Shown here piece after piece: positions 1-8,328 of a stretch of DNA of 64,000 bases (its first letter is position 1; every line of letters begins with the position of its first letter). The notes beneath the pieces are model-generated. The model ran no database searches and was not told where the DNA came from. It saw only the letters and a list, made by a program, of their open reading frames with translations. The stretch covers positions 1-64,000 of the forward strand of contig NZ_FRAV01000018.1 in NCBI RefSeq assembly GCF_900142445.1, in the 5' to 3' direction. Origin of the DNA: Chryseobacterium polytrichastri (GTDB lineage: Bacteria; Bacteroidota; Bacteroidia; Flavobacteriales; Weeksellaceae). The position numbers were made by a program, and so were the translations under genes.

Positions 1-209
1 GAAGCCAAGGAGACTGGTCTATTTCTGCAGATGGAAAAACAAGAACATTGGTTGCTAAAAACCCAGATGGAACTGTAGCATGGACCCGAGTTACAGAAAT
101 TCTTACGCTAAATGAAACAACATTTACTTATAGAGTGGTTCCTAATGCAGCTAATCCAAACGTATATTACGATATCGTTCATACTAAGGTCAACCATATG
201 GAACCTTAA
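1..209 (+). CDS. C-terminal end of a DUF4822-like protein (5' truncated by window)
   Basis: An open frame enters from the left edge (first full codon at position 3) and stops at TAA 207-209, leaving 68 residues. The visible part contains GDWSISADGKTRTLVAKN and then FTYRVVPNAANPNVYYDI, which resembles the end of DUF4822 proteins, small secreted or lipoprotein-like proteins of unknown function in Bacteroidota. The N-terminus, and so any signal peptide, lies outside the window. A terminator follows 38 bp downstream, so this is the last gene of its transcript. The family assignment is from memory of the motif and is moderately sure; no function is claimed. Confidence 0.6.
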   Translation, partial: SQGDWSISADGKTRTLVAKNPDGTVAWTRVTEILTLNETTFTYRVVPNAANPNVYYDIVHTKVNHMEP

Positions 210-247
210 TACACGATTGAGTTAGTTTTTTTATAATAAAGGGAAAG

Positions 248-274
248 CCTGTTCTATTTGGAGCAGGTTTTTTG
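248..274 (+). terminator. Rho-independent terminator after the DUF4822-like gene
   Basis: CCTGTTC (248-254) pairs with GAGCAGG (261-267), with one G-T wobble and a 6-nt loop, followed by a run of T. Confidence 0.8.
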
Positions 275-316
275 TATGATACTGTTCTCTTTTTTTAAAT
301 TCAGTAACCTCATCTG

Positions 317-649
317 CTAATACATGAGTTGCTTTTTTTCATTGTTTCTCCATCCCGCCTGACTATCATATTTTACAAAAAATATTTTCAGGTCTGCCTG
401 ACTCGCATAATCAACAAAGTATATTTTCTTTTTGGCCTGACTCCCATATTCGGTAAAAAACCATTTGCCATCATTGGTTCCGGCTTGGCTGTCATATTGC
501 ACTTTATATACTTTAAGATCAGCCTGGCTTTCATATTCAACCACAAAAACTTTTACATCTGCCTGACTGGAATATTGAGTTGAAAAAACTTTCTGGGCCT
601 GCATTTTTGCACCTAACAATATAAACGAAATGATCAGTATTAATTTCAT
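317..649 (-). CDS. DUF6150 family secreted repeat protein
   Basis: This is a 110-residue protein with an N-terminal signal peptide (MKLILIISFILLGAKMQAQ). The rest is built almost entirely from six degenerate units of about 13 residues around the core Y-x-SQA (QYSSQAD, EYESQAD, QYDSQAG, EYGSQAK, DYASQAD, KYDSQAG). It ends with the GWRN-type tail typical of DUF6150 proteins. The function of the family is unknown; the regular aromatic/SQA spacing suggests a small beta-repeat or periplasmic/surface protein. The start at 649 is chosen because it immediately precedes the signal peptide; the frame stays open upstream to 928 but that part overlaps the divergent promoter region. Confidence 0.8.
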   Translation of the reverse strand: MKLILIISFILLGAKMQAQKVFSTQYSSQADVKVFVVEYESQADLKVYKVQYDSQAGTNDGKWFFTEYGSQAKKKIYFVDYASQADLKIFFVKYDSQAGWRNNEKKQLMY

Positions 650-753
650 AGTTATTGTTTTAAAATCAAGTAAAAAGTTACTCAATAATATTGATATGGC
701 CATCATTATTTTTTTAATCAACTGATCATAAGACATTTTAGAAACCAACCACT

Positions 754-822
754 TTGAGCTTTTCAGAAAGCACACATTGAGCTTTTCAGAAATAGTAGTT
801 ATCTTTATTATATTGAAATTTG
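754..822 (+). promoter_or_regulatory. Twin direct-repeat operator plus -7 box for the membrane protein/AraC/SnoaL operon
   Basis: Two perfect copies of TTGAGCTTTTCAGAAA lie at 754-769 and 777-792, 23 bp apart start to start. A near-consensus Bacteroidota -7 element, GAaaTTTG (815-822), begins its TTTG 42 bp after the start of the second repeat. The same repeats, 23-bp period and 42-bp distance recur at 2684-2752 before the aldehyde dehydrogenase. The arrangement fits an AraC-family activator site; the neighbouring AraC gene is the likely binder (inference). Confidence 0.7.
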
Positions 823-842
823 CTGTAGACAAAACATCAGAT

Positions 843-1343
843 ATGGATATTATAAAAATAAGTACAGACTGGGCACGGGCAGAAATTTTCTCTGCAAAAA
901 TAGTATGGATATTCAGTTTCATAATCATCCTGAGTGCTATTGGGTTCTACTTTTTAGGAAAAACAACGATTGCAAAAGCCTTTGTTATTCCTTTAGCGAT
1001 TACAGGTTTTCTGCTTACAACAATAGGAATAGGTTTGTATACTGCCAACAAACCACGGATCATCCAATTTGAAAAAGAATATCAAACCAACAGCTCAGCT
1101 TTTATACAAAAGGAAATTGAACGAACTTCTAAGTCTAACAGTGATTTCGCACTTGTTTTTAAAATACTTCCAATTCTTGTTATAATTGGAGCTGCCTTAA
1201 TTTTAATAAGCAAATCTCCTAACTGGCAAGCGTCAGGCATTACTCTCGCTTTATTAGCCTCTTTCCTTATGGCGGTAGATGCTAATACTGCAGCAAGAAA
1301 TGAAACGTATCGTCAACAGCTTTTAACCCATCAATCATCATGA
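843..1343 (+). CDS. Small integral membrane protein of unknown function
   Basis: The protein has 166 residues with the start taken at 843; the frame is open back to 777, but that stretch holds the operator and -7 box. It has two adjacent hydrophobic helices near residues 20-65, a charged stretch (FEKEYQTNSSAFIQKEIERT), then two further hydrophobic segments and a polar tail. I do not recognise a named family. Its stop overlaps the start of the AraC regulator (ATGA), so the two are translationally coupled and share the twin-repeat promoter. The context suggests a membrane partner or sensor in the same response as the aldehyde dehydrogenase, which is inference only. Confidence 0.65.
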   Translation: MDIIKISTDWARAEIFSAKIVWIFSFIIILSAIGFYFLGKTTIAKAFVIPLAITGFLLTTIGIGLYTANKPRIIQFEKEYQTNSSAFIQKEIERTSKSNSDFALVFKILPILVIIGAALILISKSPNWQASGITLALLASFLMAVDANTAARNETYRQQLLTHQSS

Positions 1344-2158
1344 AAGAGATTACGCCATCCATCGAAAATTCATTCGTTTATTCCTGTAGTTCAGAAGAAA
1401 AATGGGGTTATGATCAATTTGTTCCGGATCACATTCTAGCCTTCCAGATCTCAGGAGAAACCCATGTTTTTAACCAAAAAGGAACATTTGTATTGAAGAA
1501 AAACAGAATGCTGCTGGCTCATCGAAATCAATTTGCCAAAAGTTTGAAACTCCCTACTGATGATAGAGAGTATAAGGCCGTTTCTGTCATTTTTAAAACT
1601 GAAGACTTAAAAAAATATGCTGCATTGCATTCCATCAATATTCATAAAAAATATGAAGGAAAGCTAACGGCTGTTATTCAACCTGATGTCTTTCTACAAA
1701 GCTATTTTCAATCGCTGATCCCCTATTTGGAAAACCCTGAAAAAAGCACCAACAATATGTCTTTTGCCAAGATCTCAGAATGTATAGAACTCCTTTTAAA
1801 TTATGATTGCGGATTGCGAGATTTCCTATTTGATTTCTCTGAACCTCATAAGATCAATTTAGCAGAATTTATGCAGAAAAATTTCCACTACAATGCACCT
1901 ATAGAAAATTTCGCAAGATTGACAGGAAGAAGTTTAGCAGCTTTTAAAAGAGATTTTGTTCATATTTTTAATACTTCTCCCGCCAAGTGGCTGAAAAATA
2001 AAAGACTTGAAGAAGCCCATGAATTAATTCATAAAAAGAATAAAAAATCGGCAGATATCTATCTGGATCTTGGCTTTGAAAACCTCTCTCATTTTTATAC
2101 AGCATTTAAACAAAAATACGGAGTTACTCCTACAGAAAGTTTAACCTTACAAAAATAA
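1340..2158 (+). CDS. AraC family transcriptional regulator
   Basis: This is a 272-residue regulator. The C-terminal third (about 170-272) carries a two-helix-turn-helix AraC domain: first HTH around IENFARLTGRSLAAFKRDF, then SPAKWLKNKRLEEA, and the second HTH in SADIYLDLGFENLSHF with the closing FKQKYGVTPTE signature. The N-terminal part looks like a ligand-sensing cupin-type domain. It overlaps the upstream membrane gene by 4 bp and is followed 6 bp later by a SnoaL-like gene, so the three form an operon. Repeats at 754-792 and 2684-2722 are its probable binding sites, suggesting self-control and control of the aldehyde dehydrogenase. The inducer is unknown. Confidence 0.92.
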   Translation: MKEITPSIENSFVYSCSSEEKWGYDQFVPDHILAFQISGETHVFNQKGTFVLKKNRMLLAHRNQFAKSLKLPTDDREYKAVSVIFKTEDLKKYAALHSINIHKKYEGKLTAVIQPDVFLQSYFQSLIPYLENPEKSTNNMSFAKISECIELLLNYDCGLRDFLFDFSEPHKINLAEFMQKNFHYNAPIENFARLTGRSLAAFKRDFVHIFNTSPAKWLKNKRLEEAHELIHKKNKKSADIYLDLGFENLSHFYTAFKQKYGVTPTESLTLQK

Positions 2159-2164
2159 AATACA

Positions 2165-2611
2165 ATGACTACAGAACAGAAAATTCAAGAAATTGAAGAT
2201 CAGGCTGCTATTAGAAAATTAGTAGATAGCTATGCTTATTGTGCAGATACACGAAACGCCCAAGGGCAGATGTCTCTCTTTACCGAAGATACTCGTTTTG
2301 AAGTGTATTATGATCCAAAATCAGATATGCCATCCCAGGTTATTATCAACAGAGAAGATTTGTTTCCTGTATTTGATAATCTAAACACTTATGATACCAC
2401 AATGCATTTTAACGGACAAAGCACCGTAACGATTACCAATGATCATGCTACAGGAATTACGTATTGTATGGCACATCATCTTACGAAAGAAGAAGGTGGT
2501 CAAAAGTTCATGGTGGCTGCCATTAGATATTATGACCAATTTGTAAAAAAAGATGGAAAATGGCTTTTTGCAGAAAGAAAACTGCTCGTTGACTGGATAG
2601 AAAACCGATAA
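2165..2611 (+). CDS. SnoaL-like / nuclear transport factor 2 family protein
   Basis: The 148-residue protein shows the SnoaL-like alpha+beta barrel pattern: an N-terminal helix (IEDQAAIRKLVDSYAYCADT), the strand with LFTEDTRFEVYYD, and a C-terminal sheet ending RYYDQFVKKDGKWLFAERKL. Such proteins are small-molecule isomerases, hydratases or binding proteins, and the substrate cannot be read from sequence. It is the third gene of the AraC operon, 6 bp after the regulator, and lies upstream of an aldehyde dehydrogenase under a matching operator. A role in handling the same, probably aldehyde-related, metabolite is inferred. Confidence 0.85.
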   Translation: MTTEQKIQEIEDQAAIRKLVDSYAYCADTRNAQGQMSLFTEDTRFEVYYDPKSDMPSQVIINREDLFPVFDNLNTYDTTMHFNGQSTVTITNDHATGITYCMAHHLTKEEGGQKFMVAAIRYYDQFVKKDGKWLFAERKLLVDWIENR

Positions 2612-2683
2612 TTTTTCACCTTCCTCATCTAAGCCATTCTGTTTCCAAATACAGAATGGTTTTTCTTTTTACAGCAATTGATT

Positions 2684-2752
2684 ATGAGCTTTTCAAAAAC
2701 CTTTCTTTGAGCTTTCCAGCAATTAAAATAAGAAGAGACTTACCCAACTTTG
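2684..2752 (+). promoter_or_regulatory. Second twin direct-repeat operator and -7 box, before aldehyde dehydrogenase
   Basis: Copies ATGAGCTTTTCAAAAA (2684-2699) and TTGAGCTTTCCAGCAA (2707-2722) again start 23 bp apart. The -7-like CAacTTTG (2745-2752) has its TTTG 42 bp after the second repeat, exactly as at 754-822. This makes the site a probable target of the AraC regulator at 1340-2158. Confidence 0.65.
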
Positions 2753-2776
2753 TTGTAGTAAAAAATTAAGTATACA

Positions 2777-4192
2777 ATGAAAAAAATTGAAACAATTTAT
2801 GTAAACGGAGCATTCATTATTCCAAACGGAACGGACACTTTAGATCTTTTAAGTCCGGTTAATAATGAGAAAATAGCAACAGTAACTTTAGCCAATGAAA
2901 TAGATACTCAGCACGCCATTGCTGCTGCCCAAGAAGCGTTTAAAACATTCTCTTCCACCACAAAAGAAGAGCGCATCACTTATCTTGAAAAAATACGAGC
3001 TGCGGTGATCCGAAGACAACAAGACCTCATCGATGTTATGGTTGAAGAATATGGAGGAACCTATCAGTTTTGTTCGATGGTGATTCAGTTTGCCATCAAT
3101 GACTTTACCGCAATGATTGAAGTGCTAAAAGATTTTGATTTTGAAAAAATTACAGGAAACACCAATGTATACCTTACTCCTGTTGGCGTAGCAGGAATCA
3201 TCATCCCATGGAATATGAGCAATGGTTTTATCTGTACAAAATTATCAACATTAATTGCCGCAGGTTGTACCGCAGTAGTAAAGCCCAGCGAACTGAGTGC
3301 TCAGCAGACCCAAATCATCGCCGAATGTTTTCACGAAGCAGGTTTACCAAAAGGAGTTGTAAATTTTGTCAACGGTTTAGGAGATGTTGTAGGAGCAGAG
3401 CTTACACGTAACCCCGGAATTAATAAGATATCATTTACCGGATCTACCGCGGTTGGAAAAATCATAGCCAAAGGCGCTGTAGATAACATGAAGCGTATCA
3501 CTCTTGAATTAGGTGGAAAATCTCCTAATATTATTCTGGATGATGCAGACCTTGAAATAACAATTCCCGCTGCTATCACTGCTGCATTTCTAAACAGTGG
3601 TCAGGCCTGCGCTGCAGGTACCCGCCTTCTTGTTCCTCAATCAAAACTGGAAGAAGTGAATACATTGGTAAAATCTTTTGTAGAAACGATAAAAGTCGGA
3701 CTTCCTTCAGATCCAGATACCATGGTTGGTCCTATGGTAAACCAGAAACAGTTTGAACGTGTTCAGGAATACATTAAAATTGGACAGGAAGAAGGAGCTG
3801 AACTGCTTATAGGAGGAGTTGGTCAACCCAAAGGACTCGAAGCCGGAAACTTTGTAAAAGCTACTGTCTTCACGAACGTAAAGAACTCCATGCGTATTGC
3901 ACAGGAAGAAATCTTCGGACCTGTATTATCTATTATTCCATATACCGATGATAAAGATGCGATAAGTATTGCTAATGATACACCCTATGGTTTGGCTGCC
4001 TATATTTTCTCATCAGACAGAGAAAGAGCGTTAGCCGTTGCCTCAAAAATAGATGCCGGTAGAATAAGCATCAACGGACTTTCCCACGATTCAAAAGCAC
4101 CGTTTGGAGGATTTAAACAATCTGGGATTGGAAGAGAATACGGTGTTTTTGGTCTTGAAGCCTATTTGGAGCCTAAAGCAATTTTGGAATAA
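2777..4192 (+). CDS. NAD(P)-dependent aldehyde dehydrogenase
   Basis: This 471-residue protein is a full-length aldehyde dehydrogenase. It oxidises an aldehyde to the acid in the cytoplasm using NAD or NADP. The cofactor-binding IIPWNMSNG and FTGSTAVGK segments, the general base Glu244 in LELGGKSPN and the catalytic nucleophile Cys278 in GQACAAGTR are all present, as is the C-terminal PFGGFKQSGIGRE motif. The substrate cannot be told from sequence. It is expressed alone, between the twin-repeat operator and a strong terminator at 4223-4260, and probably belongs to the regulon of the AraC gene upstream. Confidence 0.95.
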   Translation: MKKIETIYVNGAFIIPNGTDTLDLLSPVNNEKIATVTLANEIDTQHAIAAAQEAFKTFSSTTKEERITYLEKIRAAVIRRQQDLIDVMVEEYGGTYQFCSMVIQFAINDFTAMIEVLKDFDFEKITGNTNVYLTPVGVAGIIIPWNMSNGFICTKLSTLIAAGCTAVVKPSELSAQQTQIIAECFHEAGLPKGVVNFVNGLGDVVGAELTRNPGINKISFTGSTAVGKIIAKGAVDNMKRITLELGGKSPNIILDDADLEITIPAAITAAFLNSGQACAAGTRLLVPQSKLEEVNTLVKSFVETIKVGLPSDPDTMVGPMVNQKQFERVQEYIKIGQEEGAELLIGGVGQPKGLEAGNFVKATVFTNVKNSMRIAQEEIFGPVLSIIPYTDDKDAISIANDTPYGLAAYIFSSDRERALAVASKIDAGRISINGLSHDSKAPFGGFKQSGIGREYGVFGLEAYLEPKAILE

Positions 4193-4222
4193 GCATTAAA
4201 ACCAATAGATTGACTTAATATC

Positions 4223-4260
4223 ATAAGAGACTGATTGTGAAAAATCAGTCTCTTATTTTT
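4223..4260 (+). terminator. Strong rho-independent terminator after aldehyde dehydrogenase
   Basis: A perfect 14-bp stem (4223-4236 with 4243-4256) with a 6-nt loop is followed by TTTT. It lies between two convergent genes; only the plus-strand side has a T tract. Confidence 0.9.
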
Positions 4261-4283
4261 AGGTAGAATATATAAAGGTCTTA

Positions 4284-7280
4284 TTAAAACTCAAACTCAC
4301 CGATCAATACCCCATCTCGATTTCTTGTATCAGATTCATTTTTATTTTGGAAAACTACAATTTTTCTCTCCTGTTTTCCTGAAGCATAATTGATGCAAAT
4401 TTCAGCCATAATTGCTGTTGGGCCGGCTATACTTACTTGATTTTCATTAAAGAAATTAGTTTCAATTTTATATTTTCCTTTGATCGCTTTTTTCAATAAA
4501 AACTGCTCCGGACCGAAACCTCCCGTAAAATCATCACTTAGTCTTCCGCCAATTTCCGTTGATTTATGAGAATACATACAACGCTCACTATTGGGATCTG
4601 TTACCCAAAGATCAATATCTGTATTGTCCTTATTCCAGTTGATCACCACTCGGATATTCACAGGTAAATCTGCAATGATTTTAGGATTGATATTTTTAAG
4701 ATCTAATTCACTTCTGTGATTGCTGATCAATTCATTGATCTCCATAATAATGGTTTCTTCAATTCCATTATCACGATTGGCCATTTCACGGGTATAAGAT
4801 TGATTTAAAATTTTATATAAATTGTCTAAAGCTCCCTGATAGTCTTTATTATCTTCTAAAGCCAGCGCATAATCTCTGTAACTTTGAGGATCGAAAGGTC
4901 GCCACTCCAACACTTTTTTACTGATCCAAAGTTCTTTATCGTATACCTCAGCTTGCTTTAATTTATAGGCTAATAATTTATACAATTCCTCATTTTCAAG
5001 ATCAAGATCAGCGATAGAACTCAATACTCTTAATCCTGTTTTTTTATCATCAATTTTGAAAAACAACTGAGCTACATCAAAATAATATTGCGGCGTTTCA
5101 ACATACTCTTTTCTGTTGCTGAGATACACTTCATAAATTTCCTCTGATTTTTTAGCCGACTTAAAAAACTTCATGTAAGCAGCATCAGATTTTACATCTA
5201 CCGTTGTGATTTTTCCTTTCTGAATGATTGTTTCAGCAATTTCTTTACTCTTCGAATCTCGTCGCACAGAACCTGCTCCTCTTATGGATATTCCTGCCAC
5301 CCTTCCCGCAAGAGACTGCACAACATCAGCTTGTCTTGCTGGGGTTGCTACCGGAGAAGAAACAACAGTACTCGTAGCACTGGCCACTGATCTTCTTTCA
5401 GTTGATGCTGAATATCCTACCATCACAACTTCTTCAATCTGTGTATCTCTGCTGATCGTATCACGGCGAGAAGACTGATTGCGCGTAGGTTTTGGATATG
5501 TTTTTGGCTTTTCTTTAAAATCTGTATTCCACCATTTTTTTAGATTTTCGGTCATTACTTCGGCTCTTGCCATTAGATTACTGACACGAACATCTTTTTG
5601 AGCCTGATTATTTTTTACAATCTGATTATATTCTTCACGCAATTCAGATGGCGGATTAATTTCATATCGCACATAATCCTGAACATTTTCCAACACCATT
5701 AAGCTCATATTATTGCTTACCAACCCAAATTGTCTGCTGATATTTTTGATTTCATCTTTGTTTTGTTTTTCGAAAATTTCCAGCTCATTCAGTTTTTTCT
5801 GAGCCCAAAATTGAGAGATCTCCCAATCTTTTACAGATTGTTTATTTACATCTAAAGAAATCGTTTTTGTTTCTGTTACTTCATTTCCGTATCCAAATAA
5901 AACCTTTACAGTTGCTTGATTTCCTTTTAGAATACCTGTTAACACAAAATCCTGAGAAATCGTTTGTGACAGCGAAGGATAAACCTCCATCAATGAAGAA
6001 TTATTTTCAATTCCTATAAATTTTAAAGACTGATACAACAGTTTGCGGACTTCTTTCTTAGGATCATTTTCACTGATGTTTAAAAATTCACCTCCAGTTT
6101 TATTACTGATAAATTTTAATTGATTAAAATTCGCATTATTAGATGATGAAATAGTATAAACCGGTTTATTAATGTTCATTTTCAGGTCTCCAAAAGAAGA
6201 TAATCCATCTGTAAAAAATAAAACCTCATCTTCTTTTAATGGTTTTAATTGTCCAAAATCGGTTCCTCCATCGTACGTAACTTGAGATAAATATGATTTT
6301 AATTCATTCCAGTTTCCATTGTTTATTGTAAAACTTTTCCCTTCATCAAACGTATTATTAAGGAAATAAATTTTCACCGAAAGGTTTTTATTCACTTTAA
6401 AATATTCTTCCAGTAAAGTCCATTCTTTCGTATGATCTCTTTTTAATCCGCTTAATGAATTATCCCAAACAATCGCTAATTTATTAGGTAATTTCTTGGC
6501 TTTTTCTTTTGGATCAATTCCTAAATTAGCAAAAAAGTAAGATGAATGATCCGATGCTTTCTGTATCAATACACTTTGACTTCCTTCAGTTTGAGGGAAA
6601 TTGATCTTCAGATTTTGGGTCGGTTTATAATTTACTTTATGCGTTTCTGCAAGCCAAACATTTCCGTTTTTAACAAAATTAAAACTTCCATCAGGCTTTT
6701 CTTCCAACTCTGGGGAAACCGTATTCTGGAAAACACTTGTTTTTATATTGAACTCAGGAATTTCAGTGGAATAATTAAGTGGTAAAAAATATTGGTAATT
6801 ACTCCCTTGTTTTTTCAGTTCATAATTGTAAGAAATCTGAACGGTTCTTTCCCCTCCATTTGCATTGATCGGATAAATTCTTGTACGGAAATTATTTCCT
6901 TCCACTTTTTCTAAAATTCCAGTATCTATATTTCTTTTTTGAATAGTTTCAAAAACTTCCTTAGCCTTTTCTTTTTCTACAGGAACTGCATTTCGTAGCT
7001 TTCCATTAATATCCAACGCATAGCCACTTACATTTACTCCTTCTGGAAGCGGAAAAGTTAATCGGCCTTCCATTAATCGGTTAGAATTATTTTTAAAAAT
7101 CATGGTGATAACGTTCGTGGAAATTCCACCCGTAATTTTGGTTTCGATATTCAGTTTCTGAAGAATAACCTTATTATTATTCTCAAATCCTCCTTTTGTA
7201 TCTGGAGTCTCAATAATCGGTATTTGCGCCCAATATAACATCGGGAAAAACAGCAAAAGTTTCAGGCATATGTTCTTCAT
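4284..7280 (-). CDS. VIT / VWA / TPR-like / DUF2135 multidomain exported protein
   Basis: The 998-residue protein starts with a signal peptide (1-18). A VIT domain follows (about 20-160: LTFPLPEGVNVSGYALDI, EKEKAKEVFE, FRTRIYPI). Next is a von Willebrand A-like domain with an apparently complete MIDAS (DNSLS near residue 273, GGTDF, FFTDG). After a linker comes a segment at about 612-680 (EEVVMVGYSAS, LAGRVAGISIRG) that closely resembles the plug signature of SusC-type TonB receptors, then a helical TPR-like region (about 690-840). A C-terminal DUF2135 domain covers the last ~120 residues (NKDNTDIDLWVTDPNSE). A protein-protein scaffolding or envelope role is likely but unproven. It is transcribed alone. 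Confidence 0.85.
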   Translation of the reverse strand: MKNICLKLLLFFPMLYWAQIPIIETPDTKGGFENNNKVILQKLNIETKITGGISTNVITMIFKNNSNRLMEGRLTFPLPEGVNVSGYALDINGKLRNAVPVEKEKAKEVFETIQKRNIDTGILEKVEGNNFRTRIYPINANGGERTVQISYNYELKKQGSNYQYFLPLNYSTEIPEFNIKTSVFQNTVSPELEEKPDGSFNFVKNGNVWLAETHKVNYKPTQNLKINFPQTEGSQSVLIQKASDHSSYFFANLGIDPKEKAKKLPNKLAIVWDNSLSGLKRDHTKEWTLLEEYFKVNKNLSVKIYFLNNTFDEGKSFTINNGNWNELKSYLSQVTYDGGTDFGQLKPLKEDEVLFFTDGLSSFGDLKMNINKPVYTISSSNNANFNQLKFISNKTGGEFLNISENDPKKEVRKLLYQSLKFIGIENNSSLMEVYPSLSQTISQDFVLTGILKGNQATVKVLFGYGNEVTETKTISLDVNKQSVKDWEISQFWAQKKLNELEIFEKQNKDEIKNISRQFGLVSNNMSLMVLENVQDYVRYEINPPSELREEYNQIVKNNQAQKDVRVSNLMARAEVMTENLKKWWNTDFKEKPKTYPKPTRNQSSRRDTISRDTQIEEVVMVGYSASTERRSVASATSTVVSSPVATPARQADVVQSLAGRVAGISIRGAGSVRRDSKSKEIAETIIQKGKITTVDVKSDAAYMKFFKSAKKSEEIYEVYLSNRKEYVETPQYYFDVAQLFFKIDDKKTGLRVLSSIADLDLENEELYKLLAYKLKQAEVYDKELWISKKVLEWRPFDPQSYRDYALALEDNKDYQGALDNLYKILNQSYTREMANRDNGIEETIIMEINELISNHRSELDLKNINPKIIADLPVNIRVVINWNKDNTDIDLWVTDPNSERCMYSHKSTEIGGRLSDDFTGGFGPEQFLLKKAIKGKYKIETNFFNENQVSIAGPTAIMAEICINYASGKQERKIVVFQNKNESDTRNRDGVLIGEFEF

Positions 7281-7396
7281 CTTATAATATGTTTGAGGTT
7301 AATAAATGTCTATATCTATAAAGATGCTGGTTACCCACAAAAGGTTGGAAAGGATTTTATTTAAATTTAAAAATCATTAATAATCAACACTATAAA

Positions 7397-7434
7397 AACA
7401 AAAAAACACTTACATTTCTGCAAGTGTCTATATT
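7397..7434 (-). terminator. Terminator downstream of map (hairpin related to two others nearby)
   Basis: On the minus strand ACACTTGC (7427-7420) pairs with GTAAGTGT (7413-7406), with one wobble, followed by a run of T. The hairpin is a degenerate relative of those at 9420-9454 and 11223-11257. Confidence 0.75.
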
Positions 7435-7472
7435 TTTAGTGAAGCTTATTTATAAAAACTGATTTGAGTTTC

Positions 7473-8237
7473 TTAGTTCAATATCTCATTCATTTGTGTT
7501 AAGATAATTGGTTTTCCATCAGTCACCACAATCGTATGTTCATGTTGTGCCATATATCCGCCTTTGTTCCCAACCATTGTCCAGCCATCATTCTGTTCTA
7601 CTGCTAAATTTGAAGAAGTTGAAATAAACGTTTCAATTGCCACCACAGAATTTTTCTTGAAACGTCTGTTATCAAAACGGTTTCTGTAATTCAGTAATTC
7701 ATCCGGCTCTTCGTGGAGACTTCTTCCAATACCGTGACCACCCAAATTTTTAATAACTTTAAAACCTCTTTTCTTGGCCTCTGTTTCCATTAAAAATCCG
7801 ATATCCGCTATTTTTACACCACCTTTTATATTATTGATTGCTTTCTCTAAAATATCTTTAGAAGCATCGACCAATTTTTGATGTTGGTTAATATCTTTGC
7901 CGATGATAAAAGAGCCTCCGTTATCAGCCCAAAACCCGTTCAACTCTGCAGAAACATCGATGTTAATTAAATCTCCTTCTTTCAAAATTCGTTGATCTGT
8001 AGGAATACCGTGGCAAAATTCATTATCCACACTGATGCATGTCCAACCCGGAAATCCGTAGGTTAAATAGGGAGCAGATTTTGCACCGAAGTCGGAAAGT
8101 ATCTTTGCACCGTATTCATCAAGATCCTTTGTTGTCATGCCCGGCTGAGCATAATGAATCATTTCTTTTAAGGTGTACGCAACAGCTTCACTCGCCTTTT
8201 GCATCCCTATTAATTCATGTTCATTTGTTATTGACAT
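7473..8237 (-). CDS. map: Type I methionine aminopeptidase
   Basis: The enzyme removes the initiator methionine from nascent proteins. With the start at 8237 it has 254 residues, the usual size for type I enzymes. All five metal ligands are visible: Asp94, Asp105, His168 (GGHGIGRSLHEEP), Glu202 (AIETF) and Glu233 (QHEHTIVV). The frame is open for 20 more codons to 8297, but a perfect -7 box (TAacTTTG) lies at 8295-8302, so transcription starts inside that extension and 8237 is the better start. The gene is monocistronic and ends at a hairpin terminator. Peptide deformylase, which acts before it on the same proteins, is encoded at 48517-49089. Confidence 0.96.
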   Translation of the reverse strand: MSITNEHELIGMQKASEAVAYTLKEMIHYAQPGMTTKDLDEYGAKILSDFGAKSAPYLTYGFPGWTCISVDNEFCHGIPTDQRILKEGDLINIDVSAELNGFWADNGGSFIIGKDINQHQKLVDASKDILEKAINNIKGGVKIADIGFLMETEAKKRGFKVIKNLGGHGIGRSLHEEPDELLNYRNRFDNRRFKKNSVVAIETFISTSSNLAVEQNDGWTMVGNKGGYMAQHEHTIVVTDGKPIILTQMNEILN

Positions 8238-8294
8238 TGTTATATTTTTTTGTTGTTTTATGTTTTCCTGTTTCCAAATATGTATTGGAAAATA

Positions 8295-8302
8295 CAAAGT
8301 TA
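8295..8302 (-). promoter_or_regulatory. -7 promoter box of map
   Basis: A perfect TAnnTTTG (TAacTTTG on the minus strand) lies 57 bp upstream of the chosen start. It rules out the longer open frame as the true start. Confidence 0.65.
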
Positions 8303-8328
8303 GGGATTTTATTCACTTTAATTATTGG

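Noticed and set aside
650..928. N-terminal extension of the DUF6150 frame on the minus strand
   Set aside because: It runs through the divergent operator/promoter region and precedes a clear signal peptide starting at 649.
5224..5478. 84-residue plus-strand ORF opposite the VIT gene
   Set aside because: Shadow frame of the real minus-strand gene; no motif, no promoter.
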